Shown: positions 49,755-61,059, counted from the stretch's first letter. The stretch: 64,000 nt of DNA from Phycisphaerae bacterium (GCA_022072085.1 JAJVII010000049.1:36079-100078); one strand, 5' to 3'. Program-made: numbers and translations. The notes: generated by a model not told the origin, from the sequence alone.

Positions 49755-51025
49755 GAGGGCTCTCCTGTAGGGGGTTGCTCCGGCGGCCGAAGGGGCAGCC
49801 AGAATACGAATCGCGTGCCGCGTCCGGGCACGCTGTGGAATCGGATGTCCCCGCCCATCTCCCGGATGAGCTTGCGGGTGACCGGCAGGCCCAGCCCCGT
49901 GCCGCGCCCGCCCTTGGTGGTGAAGAATTCCTTGAACAGCCGGGCGGCCGTCTCGGGCGCGATGCCCTCGCCGTCGTCGGCGACGCTGACTGTGAAGCGG
50001 TCGCGGCCGGCGCCGCGGACCAGCCGAATGCGGACGCGCCCGCCCGGCCCGCAGGCCTCGATCGCGTTGGACACCAGGTTGAGCAGGCACCGGTAGAAGT
50101 GCGTCGCGTCCAACTCGACCTCATCCAGGCCGGGGCACTCGACGCAGGCGACGGCGATGTCACGCTCGGCGGCGCGGTCGGCGACCAGGCGGCAGACCTG
50201 CCGGGCCAGGTCGTTCACGTCGGTGGGGAAGGGGCGGGGCTTCGCGTCGCGGGCCAGGGCGAGCATGTCCAGCACGAGATGGCCGAGCATGTCGTTGTTG
50301 CGGCGGACGACCCGCCAGCCCTCGCGGACCGTGGGAAAGTCGTTGCCGCCCATCGCCCGGTCGATCACCGACGAGCCCGAGCGGATGCCGTTGAGGATGT
50401 TCTTGATGCAGTGGGCCAGTCCGCTGACGGTCTGGCCGACGGCGGCCATCCGTTCGCGGGCGACAATCTCGTCGTGGAGGTGGGCGTTCTCCAGGGCCAG
50501 TCCGATCTGGGCGGCGAGCACCTCGGCCAGGCGGAGATCGGCGGCGTCGAAACCACCGGGCGTGCGCTTGTTGATGACCTCCAGCACGCCCCACATCCGC
50601 TGCGTGCTGCGGATGGGCACGCACAGGACGTTGCGGGTGGTCATGCCGGTCGTCGCATCGACGGCGTTGTACTGGCGGGGGTCGTTCTGGGCGTCGTTGA
50701 CGATCAGCGGCTGGCCCGTGCGGGCGACGTAGCCGCAGATGCCGGCGTCGGGCGGCAGGGGCAGGCCCCGGATATGCTCGCCGGCGGGCCCCTCGGCCAC
50801 GTAGAAGTGCAGGGCGCCGCTGTCGGGGTCGATCAGCAGGATGCTTTCGGCCTCGGCGCCCATCAGCCCGCCGACGACGTGCAGGGCCGAGCCGAGCACG
50901 CGCGGCTGATCGAGCTTGCCGGCGAGCACGCGGCTGACGGCGAGCAGGGCGTCCAGTTCGCCGTGGGGCCCAGGCCCGGGCGGAGGGCGCAGATCATCAC
51001 GTGCCTGTTCCGATGGAGCGGTCAC
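49751..51025 (-). CDS. GAF-domain sensor histidine kinase
   Basis: A soluble kinase of 424 residues. The GAF domain is at about 25-180 (AGICGYVARTGQPLIVND, NVLCVPIRSTQRMWGVLEVI). The H-box is MAAVGQTVSGLAHCIKNI with His205. The ATPase has NLVSNAIEACGPGG, VADDGEGI, FTTKGGRGTGLGLPVTR. GTG 51025 has AAGGGG upstream; a TTG at 51076 gives a longer reading without a site. It pairs with the receiver gene that overlaps its 3' end. Signal unknown. Confidence 0.85.
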   Translation of the reverse strand: MTAPSEQARDDLRPPPGPGPHGELDALLAVSRVLAGKLDQPRVLGSALHVVGGLMGAEAESILLIDPDSGALHFYVAEGPAGEHIRGLPLPPDAGICGYVARTGQPLIVNDAQNDPRQYNAVDATTGMTTRNVLCVPIRSTQRMWGVLEVINKRTPGGFDAADLRLAEVLAAQIGLALENAHLHDEIVARERMAAVGQTVSGLAHCIKNILNGIRSGSSVIDRAMGGNDFPTVREGWRVVRRNNDMLGHLVLDMLALARDAKPRPFPTDVNDLARQVCRLVADRAAERDIAVACVECPGLDEVELDATHFYRCLLNLVSNAIEACGPGGRVRIRLVRGAGRDRFTVSVADDGEGIAPETAARLFKEFFTTKGGRGTGLGLPVTRKLIREMGGDIRFHSVPGRGTRFVFWLPLRPPEQPPTGEPS

Positions 51026-51222
51026 CAAACCCCTTCCAGCCGATGGGCGGCGCGTCGATTCACCTGGGATGCACAAGACCGAGGCCCCATTATGCCAACG
51101 GGCTGCGGGATTTCAACCGGGGCCTGGGAGCGATGCGGCGTAGCTTTCAGCCGATGGAGGCGTTAAACCTTACAGGGCACCATTTGCCGGGGCGGCGGGC
51201 CTTGACCCGGAAAGGGCGACCG

Positions 51223-54169
51223 ATGAGGAATTGCCGAGCTGCGCTGATTGCGGCGATCGCTCTGGTTCAGATCCTGCCTGGCAGCACCCGTGCCGACGGC
51301 CTCGAGGAGGTGCAGGCCGGGCGGCAGGAGGTCTTCGAGTTCACCGGCAGGCCCGAGGGTGACGCGCGCCGGGGCCGACCAGCCGGACAGGTTCATCATC
51401 ACCTTCGCCAGCAAGGGATGGTGCGATGCGACGGTGACGGTCGAGGACGCCGGGGGCAAGGTCGTGCGGCGGCTGGCGTCGGGCGTGCTGGGGCCCAACG
51501 CGCCGCAGCCGTTCCAGCCGAATTCGCTCAGCCAGAAACTCGTGTGGGATGGGAAGGACGACCGCGGCCAGGTCATCGACAGGCCGGAAGGATGCGTGGT
51601 CCGCGTCGGGCTGGGGCTTGCGCCGAGGTTCGAGAAGCCGCTGGACTACTCGCCCTACCGGCACGTCGGGCGGAACGGACCGGTCATCGCCGCGGCGCCG
51701 GAGGGGGTCTACGTCTACGAGGGCGACATCGTTGACAGCATCCGGCTGTTCGACCACGAGGGGAAGTTCCTGCGGACGGTCTATCCGTTCCCGGCCGACA
51801 AGCTGGAGCAGGTGAAGGGGCTGCGCTGGCGGAAGGCGGCGCAGGACGGGCTGAGCGTGCCGTTCCTGGAGGGCTTCTACCAGGCGACGTTCTTCGACAG
51901 CGGGCTCAACTCGGGCTGCGACCGGGCGACGGGCTTCGGTGTGACGCACTTTCCCACGATCGGCAAGTACTGGGCGGAGGACGCGCCGGACTTTCCTGCG
52001 GCGACGGCGCTGGCTGTGCGCGATGGGCATATCGCGCTTGCTGGCCCGCTGGGCGTCGACCGGATGGCGACCGACGGCAGCACGGGTGGAATGGAACTGA
52101 GCGGTCCGCGGCAAGACTTCGAGGCCGCGGAGGTCCAGCTCTACGGCCAGCGGACGCAACTGCGTCTGTCGCCGCGGTCGGCGGCGCTCAGCCCCGAAGG
52201 CCGCTGGCTCTATCTGACCGGCTACCGATGGGGCGATGAGCATGAGTACGGCTATGGCGGGCGCCGCTGGATGCACGGGGTGATCCGTGTCCCGTTCGCC
52301 GGCGCCGACAGCGCGGCCAGGCCGGGCGTGTTCGCCGGAAGCGGCAAGCCTGGCGAGGCGCCGGGGGGCGGCCCGGACGATCTGAGTTCACCCGTGGCCG
52401 TCGCATGCGACGCGCGGGGCAACGTCTACGTCGCAGACTACGGCAACAACCGCGTCCAGGTATTCAGCCCCGAAGGCAAGCTGGTCGAGAGCGTGCGCGC
52501 CCGGCGGCCGGCAGACATCTCGGTCGACCCCAGGACGGGCGATCTCTACGTTTTCTCCTGGCTGATGAAGTGGGACTCGCCCGAGTCCAACTGGAGCAGC
52601 AAGGAGCGCGTCGAGGCGACCCTGACGCGGCTGGGCCCGGCGGTCGAAGGCGGCCAGCGCAGGCAACTGGCAACCTGCCCGCTTCCGTTCAACGATTACC
52701 AACCGACCTATCGCCAGTACTTTGAACTGGGCGGGATCCAATACCGGGCGGTGCTGGACCCGTGGGCCGACCGGCCGACCGTCTGGCTGGTTCCGGGCGT
52801 CGTGTGCCAGCCCGCCAACGCCGGGCAGCGCGACGTCTCCTGGCAGCGCGGCGCGATCAAGGTTGCGGTGTTGGACAGGAGCGGACTGACGGTCTGCAAG
52901 GACTTCGCGGCCGAGGCGCGCAAGTCGCTGGCCCGCGACGCGGTGGCGGGCAATCACGGGCAGTATCTCTCGGTGAACCCGGCCACGGGCAAGCTGTACG
53001 TGCTGGCCGGCCGTGTGGCGGCCGACGAGGTCATCGAGATCGATCCGGACAGCGGTCGCGAGCGGCTGGTGGAACTGCCCCACACGGCCGACGAGATCGC
53101 CTTCGACCTGGACGGGATGATCTACCTGCGGACGCCGACGATGATCACCCGTTACGATCCCGAGAACTGGCGCGAAGTGCCGTGGGACTACGGCGAGCAG
53201 CGGAAGGGCGTGGGTGGGCATCACGGCCGATCGGCCGACGTGATCGGCGGCCTGGTCCTGCCCGGCGCGCCGCCGTGCGAACCGTCGTCGACGCACTGCG
53301 GCGGGTTCGGCGTTTCGCCGCGCGGGCACGTGGCCGTCCAGTGCTGGAACGGACAGGCGTTCTCAGCGGGCGCCGACCGGCGGGAAATGAGCGGTATCGC
53401 CGAATTGGGCAAGCGATACACGCCGCGGCTGTATCCCGGGCGCCAGCGCTGGGGCGAGATCCACGTATGGGACCAGCACGGCAAGCTGCTTCACGAGGAC
53501 GCCGCGCCGGGCGTGACGATCACCGACGGGGTCGGCATCGACCGCAACGACAACCTGTACGTGATGGCCCTGCCCGCGCGGACGCCGGGCGGCAAGGATT
53601 TGTTCAACCCCAAGACCGAGACGCTGATGAAGCTGCGGCCGGGCAAGTGCAGGGTCATCACTTCCGGGGCTGCGACTCCGGCTGGGCCGGAGGGGGTGCG
53701 GATTCCTGTGCCGCTGGGGGAGGGGAGTCCGCCCGCGGGTCCGACGGACATCGCCGGGGCTCACCAGGCGGCGGCGTGGGTGCAGGGCGCGGACTGGATG
53801 TTCGGCGGGGTGGGCTTTGCCAGCCGAGGCGACACCTGCTGGAACGCCCGCGCGGCGCTGGATCTCTACGCCCGGTCATACGCGCCCGAGCCGGACCGGT
53901 TCAGCGTGGCCGTGCTGGACTCGGCGGGCAACGTCATCGTGCGAGTGGGGCGGTACGGGAATCCGGAGGACGGCCGGCCGCTGTCGGCCGACCCGCATGC
54001 GCCGGCGGCTCGCATGATGGGCGGCGACGAGGTCGCATTGATGCACGCGTGCTATGTCGGCGTGGACGGCGGCCGGCGGCTGTTCATCTTCGATGCGGGC
54101 AACAGCCGCATCGTGAGCGTTCGCCTGAGCTACAAGGTCACCGGGGCGGCGACACTGCCGCCGAAGTGA
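51223..54169 (+). CDS. Exported NHL-propeller protein, frameshifted near its start
   Basis: ATG 51223 (AAAGGG upstream) opens a signal peptide (MRNCRAALIAAIALVQILPG) in one frame, but the remaining 930 residues are in another. Removing one G from GGG at 51357-51359 joins the frames as RPE then VTRAGADQPD. The body has a FlgD-like Ig segment (FIITFASKGWCDATV, VWDGKDDRGQVI) and NHL propeller repeats (ARGNVYVADYGNNRVQVFSPEG; RNDNLYVMALP; ending in DAGNSRIVSVRLS). The downstream frame has no credible start with ribosome site, which supports a true frameshift or a base-call error over a separate gene. Function unknown; an outer-envelope or secreted role is likely. Confidence 0.72.
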
Positions 54170-54205
54170 GGCGGGATTCGATCATGCGACGCTGAGGCGC
54201 CGGGA

Positions 54206-55690
54206 TCAGTTGCCCGGCTTGGCGGGCGGATTGGCTGGGGCCTTAGCCGGCGGCTTGGCGTTGGGGTCGGGCGGAGGGGCCGGCGGGACCAGTTCGACGA
54301 CGCCCATCTGGGCCTTGCCGTCGACGGTGAGCAGCACGAGCTTGCCTGGCCAGGTGGGCACGTGGCGCGTGCCGGCCAGTTTCTCGCTGTCGGCCTTGAG
54401 CTTCTTGGCGTTGGTCTCGATGTCCTTGATCTGCTTCTCGACCTTGTCCAGCTTCCGCTTCTGCTCCATATAGACCACCACCCGCTGGGCATCGCGGGCG
54501 TTGGCGGCCGGGTCCGTGCCGTTGGTCCGGGTCAGATCGATGCCGCCGGCGCCCAGGCCTTCCAGGTCGCGTTCCAGGGTAGTCTTCTCGCGGCTGAGCT
54601 TGTCGTAGTCCTTCTTGTACTGGGCCATCTGGTTGCGGTTGTCGGCCAGCTTGCGGTCCAGTTCCTGGTTGTCCTTGACGTATTTCTGACAGGTGGCCTC
54701 GGGCATCCACTGGGCGCCCCAACGAACCTGTCCGACGTGCTGGCCGGCCTCGTGCAGCCGATCGACCAGCAGGTCGCGCTGCCGCGTCGCCTCGGTCGCG
54801 CCCAGCCCGCTGAAGCCCGCCTCGGCGACCATCAGCAGCACCTGGTCGATGTTGTCCAGGACGACGTCGCAACCGTCGCCGGGCAGGTTGGCGGCGGCCC
54901 GCGCCAGGTTGGACAGCGCGATGTCCCACTTCTTCTGCGTCGCGGCCACGATGGCGATGTTGTTGCGGCTGGGCACATGGTCGGCGTCGATCTTCACCGC
55001 ATCGCCCAGGGCCCGGCCCATCTCCAGCTCGCGCTTGGCGTCGTAGTAGCGCTTCGACTTGCGGAAGGGGATGTCTACGCGATAGGGATGGGCTGCTGCG
55101 GCGTCGTCCAGCAGGCGGACGGCGGCGGCCAGATCGGCGGCGGCGTCTGATTCGGCCAGCAGCTTGTCGGCCTTGGCTGACCGCTGGGCGACCTCGGCGG
55201 CCGGCAGCCAGTCCGGCCCGAACCGGACGAGGTCCTGATCGACGCGCTGCTGCCAGAGGTCGGCCTGCTGGCGGGCGAGGTCGGCCAACGGGCCCTCGGC
55301 GTGCTCCTTGAGGAAGACTTTCCACAGGGCCAGGCCCTCGGAGGCGGTCTTGACGCGGTCGGCCTGGCGGCTGGTCTCGGCAAACCGTGCCTGGGCCTGC
55401 GGGTCCGACGCGGCAACCGGGTCGTCGTCGGGGCGGGACGCGGGGCCGGCGGCCGGGGTCTCGGGCGGGATGCCCTGGTCGTCCTTCTCGATACGGCTGA
55501 CGCGGCTGGAATGGATGCGCACGACCCCCATGTTCGTTTCGACCACGACGGTCGCGGCGCCGGCGCGGGAAGTCACCTTGCCGTGAAGCACGCTGCCGTT
55601 GTACAGGTAGATCGAATCGGCCCCGGCGAGGGACGCCCAGAACAGCACGCAGGCGAGAGCCGACAGCAGGGCCGCCATCCGGTATTGCAT
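54206..55690 (-). CDS. Exported protein with Sm-like strand and TPR-like region, copy 1
   Basis: A 494-residue exported protein with a signal peptide (ending LAGAD). The N-terminal block DSIYLYNGSVLHGKVTSR with a following VVVETNMGVVRIHSSRV is a compact beta unit seen at the start of many planctomycete exported proteins. The middle is helical and TPR-like (RNNIAIVAATQKKWDIALSN). A coiled-coil stretch (about 340-440) follows and a Pro/Ala tail ends the protein. ATG 55690 has GAGG 6 bases upstream; a GTG at 55702 also lies in frame. The next gene, 55841-57187, is a clear paralog. Confidence 0.68.
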   Translation of the reverse strand: MQYRMAALLSALACVLFWASLAGADSIYLYNGSVLHGKVTSRAGAATVVVETNMGVVRIHSSRVSRIEKDDQGIPPETPAAGPASRPDDDPVAASDPQAQARFAETSRQADRVKTASEGLALWKVFLKEHAEGPLADLARQQADLWQQRVDQDLVRFGPDWLPAAEVAQRSAKADKLLAESDAAADLAAAVRLLDDAAAAHPYRVDIPFRKSKRYYDAKRELEMGRALGDAVKIDADHVPSRNNIAIVAATQKKWDIALSNLARAAANLPGDGCDVVLDNIDQVLLMVAEAGFSGLGATEATRQRDLLVDRLHEAGQHVGQVRWGAQWMPEATCQKYVKDNQELDRKLADNRNQMAQYKKDYDKLSREKTTLERDLEGLGAGGIDLTRTNGTDPAANARDAQRVVVYMEQKRKLDKVEKQIKDIETNAKKLKADSEKLAGTRHVPTWPGKLVLLTVDGKAQMGVVELVPPAPPPDPNAKPPAKAPANPPAKPGN

Positions 55691-55840
55691 GGATGACCTC
55701 ACAGTTGCAGCGGGCGCCCACGCGCCCTGTCATGGGGTTAAACCCGTCCGGCGGTCCGGGGGAGTCGGGCAAACCGGCGCCGTCCGGCTGCGATCGACCC
55801 GGCCGGGCCGAGGTGGCGGTAGCGGCCTCGGCGCGGACGA

Positions 55841-57187
55841 TCAGAGAGGCTGATTGCTGCCGGGTCCGTAAATGATATCGCCTTCGGGCAGGCCGGCCTC
55901 GACCTTGAACGACTCCAATTCCCCGCCGTTGTTGTCCATCAGGATCAGTTGCCCGGGATGGGTCGGGAGCTTGAGGTCATTGATCAGCGGATAGTTCTTC
56001 AGCCGAATGCTCCTGGTGCCGGCCGTGTCCCGGCGGGCGACGGTGTTGCGGATGTCTTCCTCGTTCTTGCGGATCTTGGCCTGGAGATCGTCGTCGTATT
56101 TCAGGCGTGCCTTGTACTCCTTCTCGTCGATCCACCGGTCGCCCCAGAGCCATTCGCCGACGTGCTGGCCTCGCTTGTGGATGCCGTCGATGATCTGCGA
56201 CTCGCGTACATCGCCCATGGCCCGGGTGGTGGCCAGCGACACCCGCACGCGATAGCGCCACTCCTCCTCGGTCAGGGCGTCCCAGTAAGGGTCCTTGTGC
56301 CGCCAGCCCCATGCCTCGCAGACCAGCAGCTTGTCGGGCACCAGGCTCTCCTGCCACAGGAATAGCGCCTGCCCGTAGTTCTTCAGCGCTGTTTCGTTGC
56401 CCCTGACCGCCGCGGCCCGGCTGAGGTTGGTGATCGCCACGCCCCAGTTCTTGTCGCGGGCGGCGATGACGCCGACGTTGTTGCGGGCGATCTCGTTGTC
56501 CGGCTCGATCTTCAGCACGTCGCCCAGGGCCTGGGCATAGTTCCGCATCCGCTTGGCTTCGTAGTACAACTGGGCCTTGCGGAACGGGATGTCGGTGCGA
56601 TAGGGGTTGGCATCTGCGGCCTTGTCCAGCAGAGGCATCGCCTCATCCAGGCCCTTGCCGGCGGCCTGTTCGAAGAGGCGGCTGGCCAGTTCCGTCCGCT
56701 CCTGGACGTCCTTGCGCGGCAGCCACTGCGGACCGAACCGGATCTGGTCTTTCTCGGCCCGCTCCTTCCAGACGCCCAACTGGCGCGTCGCCAGGTCGGC
56801 GACCGATCCCTTGGGAACCTTCTGGAGGAATTCTTCCAGCAACTTGAGTCCGACGACGCCCTCGGACGCCTGGTCCAGCGCCTGGGAAGTCTGGGACCAC
56901 AGATCGATCTCTTCCTTGGTGTTCCTCTCCACGGGCTTGGCCGGTTCCGTGCTGCCGCTCTCCGCGTCGTCGGTCTTGACGATCTGCTTCACCTGGCTCT
57001 TCTGCAACCGCACGGTGCCGAACTTCGACTCGACGATCACCACCGAGGGGTTGTCCGACGGCATGATCTTGCCCGTGACGACGCGGCCGCCATAGAGGTG
57101 AACCTCGTCGCCGGCGGCTGACGCCGACAGGAGCAATCCGACTCCCGCCAGAACGGCGACACGCAGCAGGTTGCTCTGAATCCTCAT
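55841..57187 (-). CDS. Exported protein with Sm-like strand and TPR-like region, copy 2
   Basis: A 448-residue protein with the same plan as copy 1: a signal peptide (ending SASAAG), DEVHLYGGRVVTGKIMPS with VVIVESKFGTVRLQKSQV, then RFGPQWLP, ANPYRTDIPFRKAQLYYEAK and RNNVGVIAARDKNWGVAITN, each aligned to RFGPDWLP, AHPYRVDIPFRKSKRYYDAK and RNNIAIVAATQKKWDIALSN of copy 1. It lacks the long coiled coil and Pro/Ala tail. The pair is a tandem duplication of an unknown envelope protein. Confidence 0.68.
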   Translation of the reverse strand: MRIQSNLLRVAVLAGVGLLLSASAAGDEVHLYGGRVVTGKIMPSDNPSVVIVESKFGTVRLQKSQVKQIVKTDDAESGSTEPAKPVERNTKEEIDLWSQTSQALDQASEGVVGLKLLEEFLQKVPKGSVADLATRQLGVWKERAEKDQIRFGPQWLPRKDVQERTELASRLFEQAAGKGLDEAMPLLDKAADANPYRTDIPFRKAQLYYEAKRMRNYAQALGDVLKIEPDNEIARNNVGVIAARDKNWGVAITNLSRAAAVRGNETALKNYGQALFLWQESLVPDKLLVCEAWGWRHKDPYWDALTEEEWRYRVRVSLATTRAMGDVRESQIIDGIHKRGQHVGEWLWGDRWIDEKEYKARLKYDDDLQAKIRKNEEDIRNTVARRDTAGTRSIRLKNYPLINDLKLPTHPGQLILMDNNGGELESFKVEAGLPEGDIIYGPGSNQPL

Positions 57188-57520
57188 GGGCGTCCTCCCT
57201 TGGAAAAGCCAACGCCGATCCTGTTGAACGTGAAAACGATCACGCCTGACCCCGGCCTCGGATGCTTCAGATGTAATGCGGAATCAACCCCGTTCCCCGG
57301 CTGCTGTCCCGCCCTGGCCGACCTGGCCCCACGATTGCCGCGGGCGTCGGCATCGAGCCGGGCGGTCGCACGAATGAGCCCAGCTTCATACAGGATGATC
57401 GGTTCGGGCGGTCCTGTCAAGTCGCAGGCGTCCATCCGGCCTCTTCCAATCGTTCGCAGCCTTGTTAGACTGTCCGGCTGTCGCCGTTGTGATCACCCGC
57501 ACCCATTGGAGACCCTCAGG
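57188..57520. other. Divergent intergenic region
   Basis: It lies between copy 2 and the Gfo/Idh/MocA gene. A TAGACT at 57466-57471 with TTCCAA 16 bases upstream could be a promoter for the oxidoreductase. No RNA gene or repeat was seen. Confidence 0.4.
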
Positions 57521-58567
57521 ATGGCAACCGCAGGCAAACCCGTCACCGTCGGCATCGTCGGACTCGGCCGCATCGGCTGGAGCCATCACGCCAAGACGCT
57601 GGCCAAGCGTCCGGAATACAGGATCGTCGCCTGCGTGGATCCGCTGGCTGACCGCCGCAACGAGGCGGCTGCGGAACTGGGCTGCGCGACCTTCGCGGAC
57701 TTCGAGTCCTTCCTGCGCGACAGCGACGCGGAGGTGGCGGTCATCTGCACCCGCAGCAACGATCACTGCCGGCACACGGTCGCCGCCCTGGGGGCCGGCA
57801 AGCACGTCGTCGTCGAGAAACCGATGGCGATGAGCGTCCGCGAAGCCGACCGCATGATCGCCGCCGCCGCCAAGGCCCGTCGCGTGCTGGCCGTTCACCA
57901 GAACCGTCGCTACGGCGAGAACGTCCGCTTCATCCGCGAGGTGATGGACAGCGGCATCCTGGGCAATGTCTTCTGGATTCGCTACAGCGGCCAGAGCTTC
58001 GTGCGTCGCAACGACTGGCAGCAGCTCAAGAAGTTCGGCGGCGGCTACCTCAACAACAACGGCGCCCACTCGGTCGACTTCGCGATCCAGTTGCTCGACA
58101 GCCCGGTGGCCGACGTCTGGGGCGACCTCAAGCACACCGTCACTGCCGGCGACGCCGACGACTTCCTCAAGGTCATCCTCCGCGGCCGCAACGGCCGCCT
58201 GATCGAGGTCGAGCAGTCCTACGCCTGCGCCATCGCCCCGCCGCGATGGCTGGTGGCCGGCACCTGCGGCACGCTCTCCAGCGTGGACGAGAAGACCGCG
58301 ACGATCCGCCACTTCGACCCCAAGGCCGTCAAGCCCATCAAGATCAACCCCGGCGTGCCCGAAGGCCGCCGTTACGGCAACGACGACAAACTGCCCTGGC
58401 AGGAGAAGCAGATCCCCTTCGAGCCCAAGGGCGCCGAGCCCGACTTCTACGCCAACCTGTTCAAGGCTGTCCGCCGAAAGGGCAAGCTACTGATCACCCC
58501 GGAGTCTGTCCGCGAGCAGATCCGCGTGATGGACGCGGTCCGCAAGTGCGCCGGGTGGAAGATGTAG
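57521..58567 (+). CDS. Gfo/Idh/MocA family oxidoreductase
   Basis: An NAD(P)-dependent sugar or inositol dehydrogenase-type protein of 348 residues. The Rossmann motif is VGIVGLGRIGWSHHAK. The EKP motif, KHVVVEKPMAMSV, supplies the catalytic lysine region. The C-terminal domain has GGYLNNNGAHSVDFAIQLL with a histidine at the usual catalytic position. GGAG precedes ATG 57521. Substrate unknown. The family is greatly expanded in planctomycetes; a second member lies at 61079. Confidence 0.88.
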   Translation: MATAGKPVTVGIVGLGRIGWSHHAKTLAKRPEYRIVACVDPLADRRNEAAAELGCATFADFESFLRDSDAEVAVICTRSNDHCRHTVAALGAGKHVVVEKPMAMSVREADRMIAAAAKARRVLAVHQNRRYGENVRFIREVMDSGILGNVFWIRYSGQSFVRRNDWQQLKKFGGGYLNNNGAHSVDFAIQLLDSPVADVWGDLKHTVTAGDADDFLKVILRGRNGRLIEVEQSYACAIAPPRWLVAGTCGTLSSVDEKTATIRHFDPKAVKPIKINPGVPEGRRYGNDDKLPWQEKQIPFEPKGAEPDFYANLFKAVRRKGKLLITPESVREQIRVMDAVRKCAGWKM

Positions 58568-58684
58568 AACGTTCCGACGCCCGAACGATCCGAACGGAAT
58601 CCGCGGCAACCTGTCTGGCCGATGCGGGTTTACAGGTTGGCCTTTCGAATGGACGCCCTGCGCCCACAACAGGAGGACATCGAC

Positions 58685-60361
58685 ATGACCGACATGGCTT
58701 TTCGCCGGCACGTGAGAGGATGGGTCCTGGCAGGGATGGCGTCGGCCTGGTTGGCCTGCGCGTCGATGGCGTCGGCTGCCGACTGGCCCGGCTGGCGCGG
58801 GCCGAATCACGACTGCGTCGTCCCCGGCGAGCAGACGAAGGTGCCGGCCTGGGAGGCCGCCGGTCCGCTGAAGGTCTGGGAGAACCCGGTCGTCGGGTCC
58901 AACAACAAGGGCGGCCTGGGCAGCGTGGTCGTCGCGGGCGACCGGTTGTACCTCTATGGCACGCCGCTGTTCATCGAGCCCATCGAGGAGCGGACGCTCG
59001 AATACTGGAATGCGCGGCGGCTGGGCTGGAACCCGGCCAAGCTGCCGGACGATCTGCTCAAGGCCGTCGAGGCCGCCCGCATCAGCGAAGAGCGGTCGAA
59101 GCTCACGGGCAACGACCTAAACGAATGGATCAAGAAGTTCATGGACGAACGTCTGTCGGCCGACGCCCTGGACAAGTGGGTCAAGGAGGCCAACGACCCC
59201 AAGGTGAAAGCCGACAACCTCAAGCGGCAGTACGGGGAGGTCATCGTCGATCGGCTGAAGCGCGGCGACAAGGCCTGGCCGCTGGATGTGCTGGACAAGG
59301 TGGGCTCGATCGCCAACAAGCCCTTCAAGGACCAGGCGGCGCTGGACAAGTGGCTGGACGACAACGGCATTACCGGCGACATCCGCAAGCAGGTGCTGTC
59401 GGTCATCCCGACGACCCGGCCGCGGGCCGAGGACACGATCTACTGCCTCAAGGCCTCCGACGGCACGCTCGTCTGGAAGAAGAACTACCCCGGCGCGGTG
59501 CGGACCTACGGCTCCAGCAGCACCCCCTGCGTTGCCGACGGGCGGGTCTTCGTGCAGGGCTCCGACGGCGTGGACTACTGCCTGGACGCCAAGGACGGCA
59601 ATGAGCTTTGGACCTATAAGGGTCCCGGCGGGGAGAAGGACTCGTCGTTCCTCGTCGTCGAGGGGCTGGCCATCGCCCAGAACGGTCCGCTGACCGCCTT
59701 CGACCCGGCCAAGGGCACGGTTGTCTGGAAGCAGGACAAGGTCAACACGAGCACCAACACGCCGACGCCGTGGGTCGTCGGCGGCAGGACGCTGCTGCTG
59801 TGCAACAGCGGCCGCGGCCGACAAGTCGCCTGCGTCGAAGCCAAGACTGGCAACATCCTGTGGACCTGCCCGGGCGGCAGCGACTCGACCGTCGCCCTGG
59901 GCGGCGACATGATGGTCGTCTTCACCAACCCGATGATGCTGGGCTATCGCATCACGCCCGAGAAGGCTGAGAAGGTCTGGGAGACCAAGGTCGGTGGCGA
60001 CCGCGGCGCCAGCCCGGCGATCTGGAAAGACCACGTCTACTTCGGCCAGAATGGGCAGGTCGTCTGCCTGAAACTGTCCGACGGACAGGCCTGCTGGACC
60101 GGCAAAGAGGATGTCTGGGAATATATTTCGGCGGTGGTCGCCGACGGCAAGCTCGTGGTGGTCGGCCACGGCTGGTTGAGCCTGGTCGCGGCTGCGCCGG
60201 ACAAGTTCAATCTGCTGTCGAAGGTGAAGATGCCCGTCGCCGACTGCACGACGCCTGCGTTCGCCGACGGCAGGATGTACATCCGCCTGCGCGACAGCGT
60301 CGCCTGCTATGACCCGTCGCAGTCGGCCCCCGCAGCCGCCCCGGCGGGCAAGGGCAAGTGA
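58685..60361 (+). CDS. Exported PQQ-like beta-propeller protein
   Basis: A 558-residue product with a signal peptide (ending SMASAA). [16 protein letters not shown] is the usual start of planctomycete PQQ-like propellers. Blades follow, with [44 protein letters not shown] and [13 protein letters not shown]. An inserted helical segment (about 105-230) interrupts the first blades. No PQQ ligand set for a true dehydrogenase was identified, so it may be a structural or binding propeller. AGGAGG precedes ATG 58685. Confidence 0.8.
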   Translation: MTDMAFRRHVRGWVLAGMASAWLACASMASAADWPGWRGPNHDCVVPGEQTKVPAWEAAGPLKVWENPVVGSNNKGGLGSVVVAGDRLYLYGTPLFIEPIEERTLEYWNARRLGWNPAKLPDDLLKAVEAARISEERSKLTGNDLNEWIKKFMDERLSADALDKWVKEANDPKVKADNLKRQYGEVIVDRLKRGDKAWPLDVLDKVGSIANKPFKDQAALDKWLDDNGITGDIRKQVLSVIPTTRPRAEDTIYCLKASDGTLVWKKNYPGAVRTYGSSSTPCVADGRVFVQGSDGVDYCLDAKDGNELWTYKGPGGEKDSSFLVVEGLAIAQNGPLTAFDPAKGTVVWKQDKVNTSTNTPTPWVVGGRTLLLCNSGRGRQVACVEAKTGNILWTCPGGSDSTVALGGDMMVVFTNPMMLGYRITPEKAEKVWETKVGGDRGASPAIWKDHVYFGQNGQVVCLKLSDGQACWTGKEDVWEYISAVVADGKLVVVGHGWLSLVAAAPDKFNLLSKVKMPVADCTTPAFADGRMYIRLRDSVACYDPSQSAPAAAPAGKGK

Positions 60362-60414
60362 AGTCTTCTTGGTAAGGTCGCTTCAGTGACCCGGGCGACC
60401 GACTGGCCTGTTCC

Positions 60415-61059
60415 CTACCGGGATGCCCACAACAGGCCGCGGCGGGTGATTTCTTTGGCCTCGGGAACGTCGAAGTCTTTGGCGACGTGGCCCAGCGAAC
60501 TGTAGAACACCCTGCCGGCGCCCCAGCGGCGTTTCCAGACCACCGGCATCACGGTCCCCTGAATCCACGGCGTGCTCTTCTGGCGGAAGGTCGTGGTGGC
60601 CAGCACCTCGTTGCCCGGGTCCACGTGCATGTAGTACTGCTCGGAGTGCATCGCGAAGTCGGACAGGCCCGCGACGATCGGGTCGTCGGGCCTGGTGATG
60701 TGGACCGTGTAGTCGATGATGTTCTCGGGGTGGGCGACCCACTGGCCGCCGACCATGAACTGGTACTCGGTGTTGTTGCGGAAGCTGTCGCCCATGCCGC
60801 CGTGCCAGCCGCCGATGCCCACGCCCCCGCGCACCGCAGCCAGCAGGCCCTTCTCCTGCTCCCTGGTGATCGTGCCCATTGTCCAGACCGGGACGACCAG
60901 GCTCAACTCGGCCATCATCGCGACGTCGAGATAGGCGTCCAGGCTGTCGCGGACCGTCACTTCCAAGCCGGCCGCCTGGAGGAGCGGCGCGAAGACGTCG
61001 ACGCATTGCCTGGGCTCGTGGCCGTTCCAGCCGCCCCAGACCATCAATGCCTTCTTCAT
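60415..61059 (-). CDS. ThuA-like domain protein
   Basis: A 214-residue protein of the trehalose-utilisation ThuA type, with a flavodoxin-like fold related to class I glutamine amidotransferases. [11 protein letters not shown] opens the fold; [16 protein letters not shown] and [12 protein letters not shown] carry the conserved His and Glu-rich blocks; [14 protein letters not shown] closes it. It lies 19 bases after the second Gfo/Idh/MocA gene, and the two form an operon, a common pairing in planctomycetes for uncharacterised sugar metabolism. Confidence 0.85.
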   Translation of the reverse strand: MKKALMVWGGWNGHEPRQCVDVFAPLLQAAGLEVTVRDSLDAYLDVAMMAELSLVVPVWTMGTITREQEKGLLAAVRGGVGIGGWHGGMGDSFRNNTEYQFMVGGQWVAHPENIIDYTVHITRPDDPIVAGLSDFAMHSEQYYMHVDPGNEVLATTTFRQKSTPWIQGTVMPVVWKRRWGAGRVFYSSLGHVAKDFDVPEAKEITRRGLLWASR

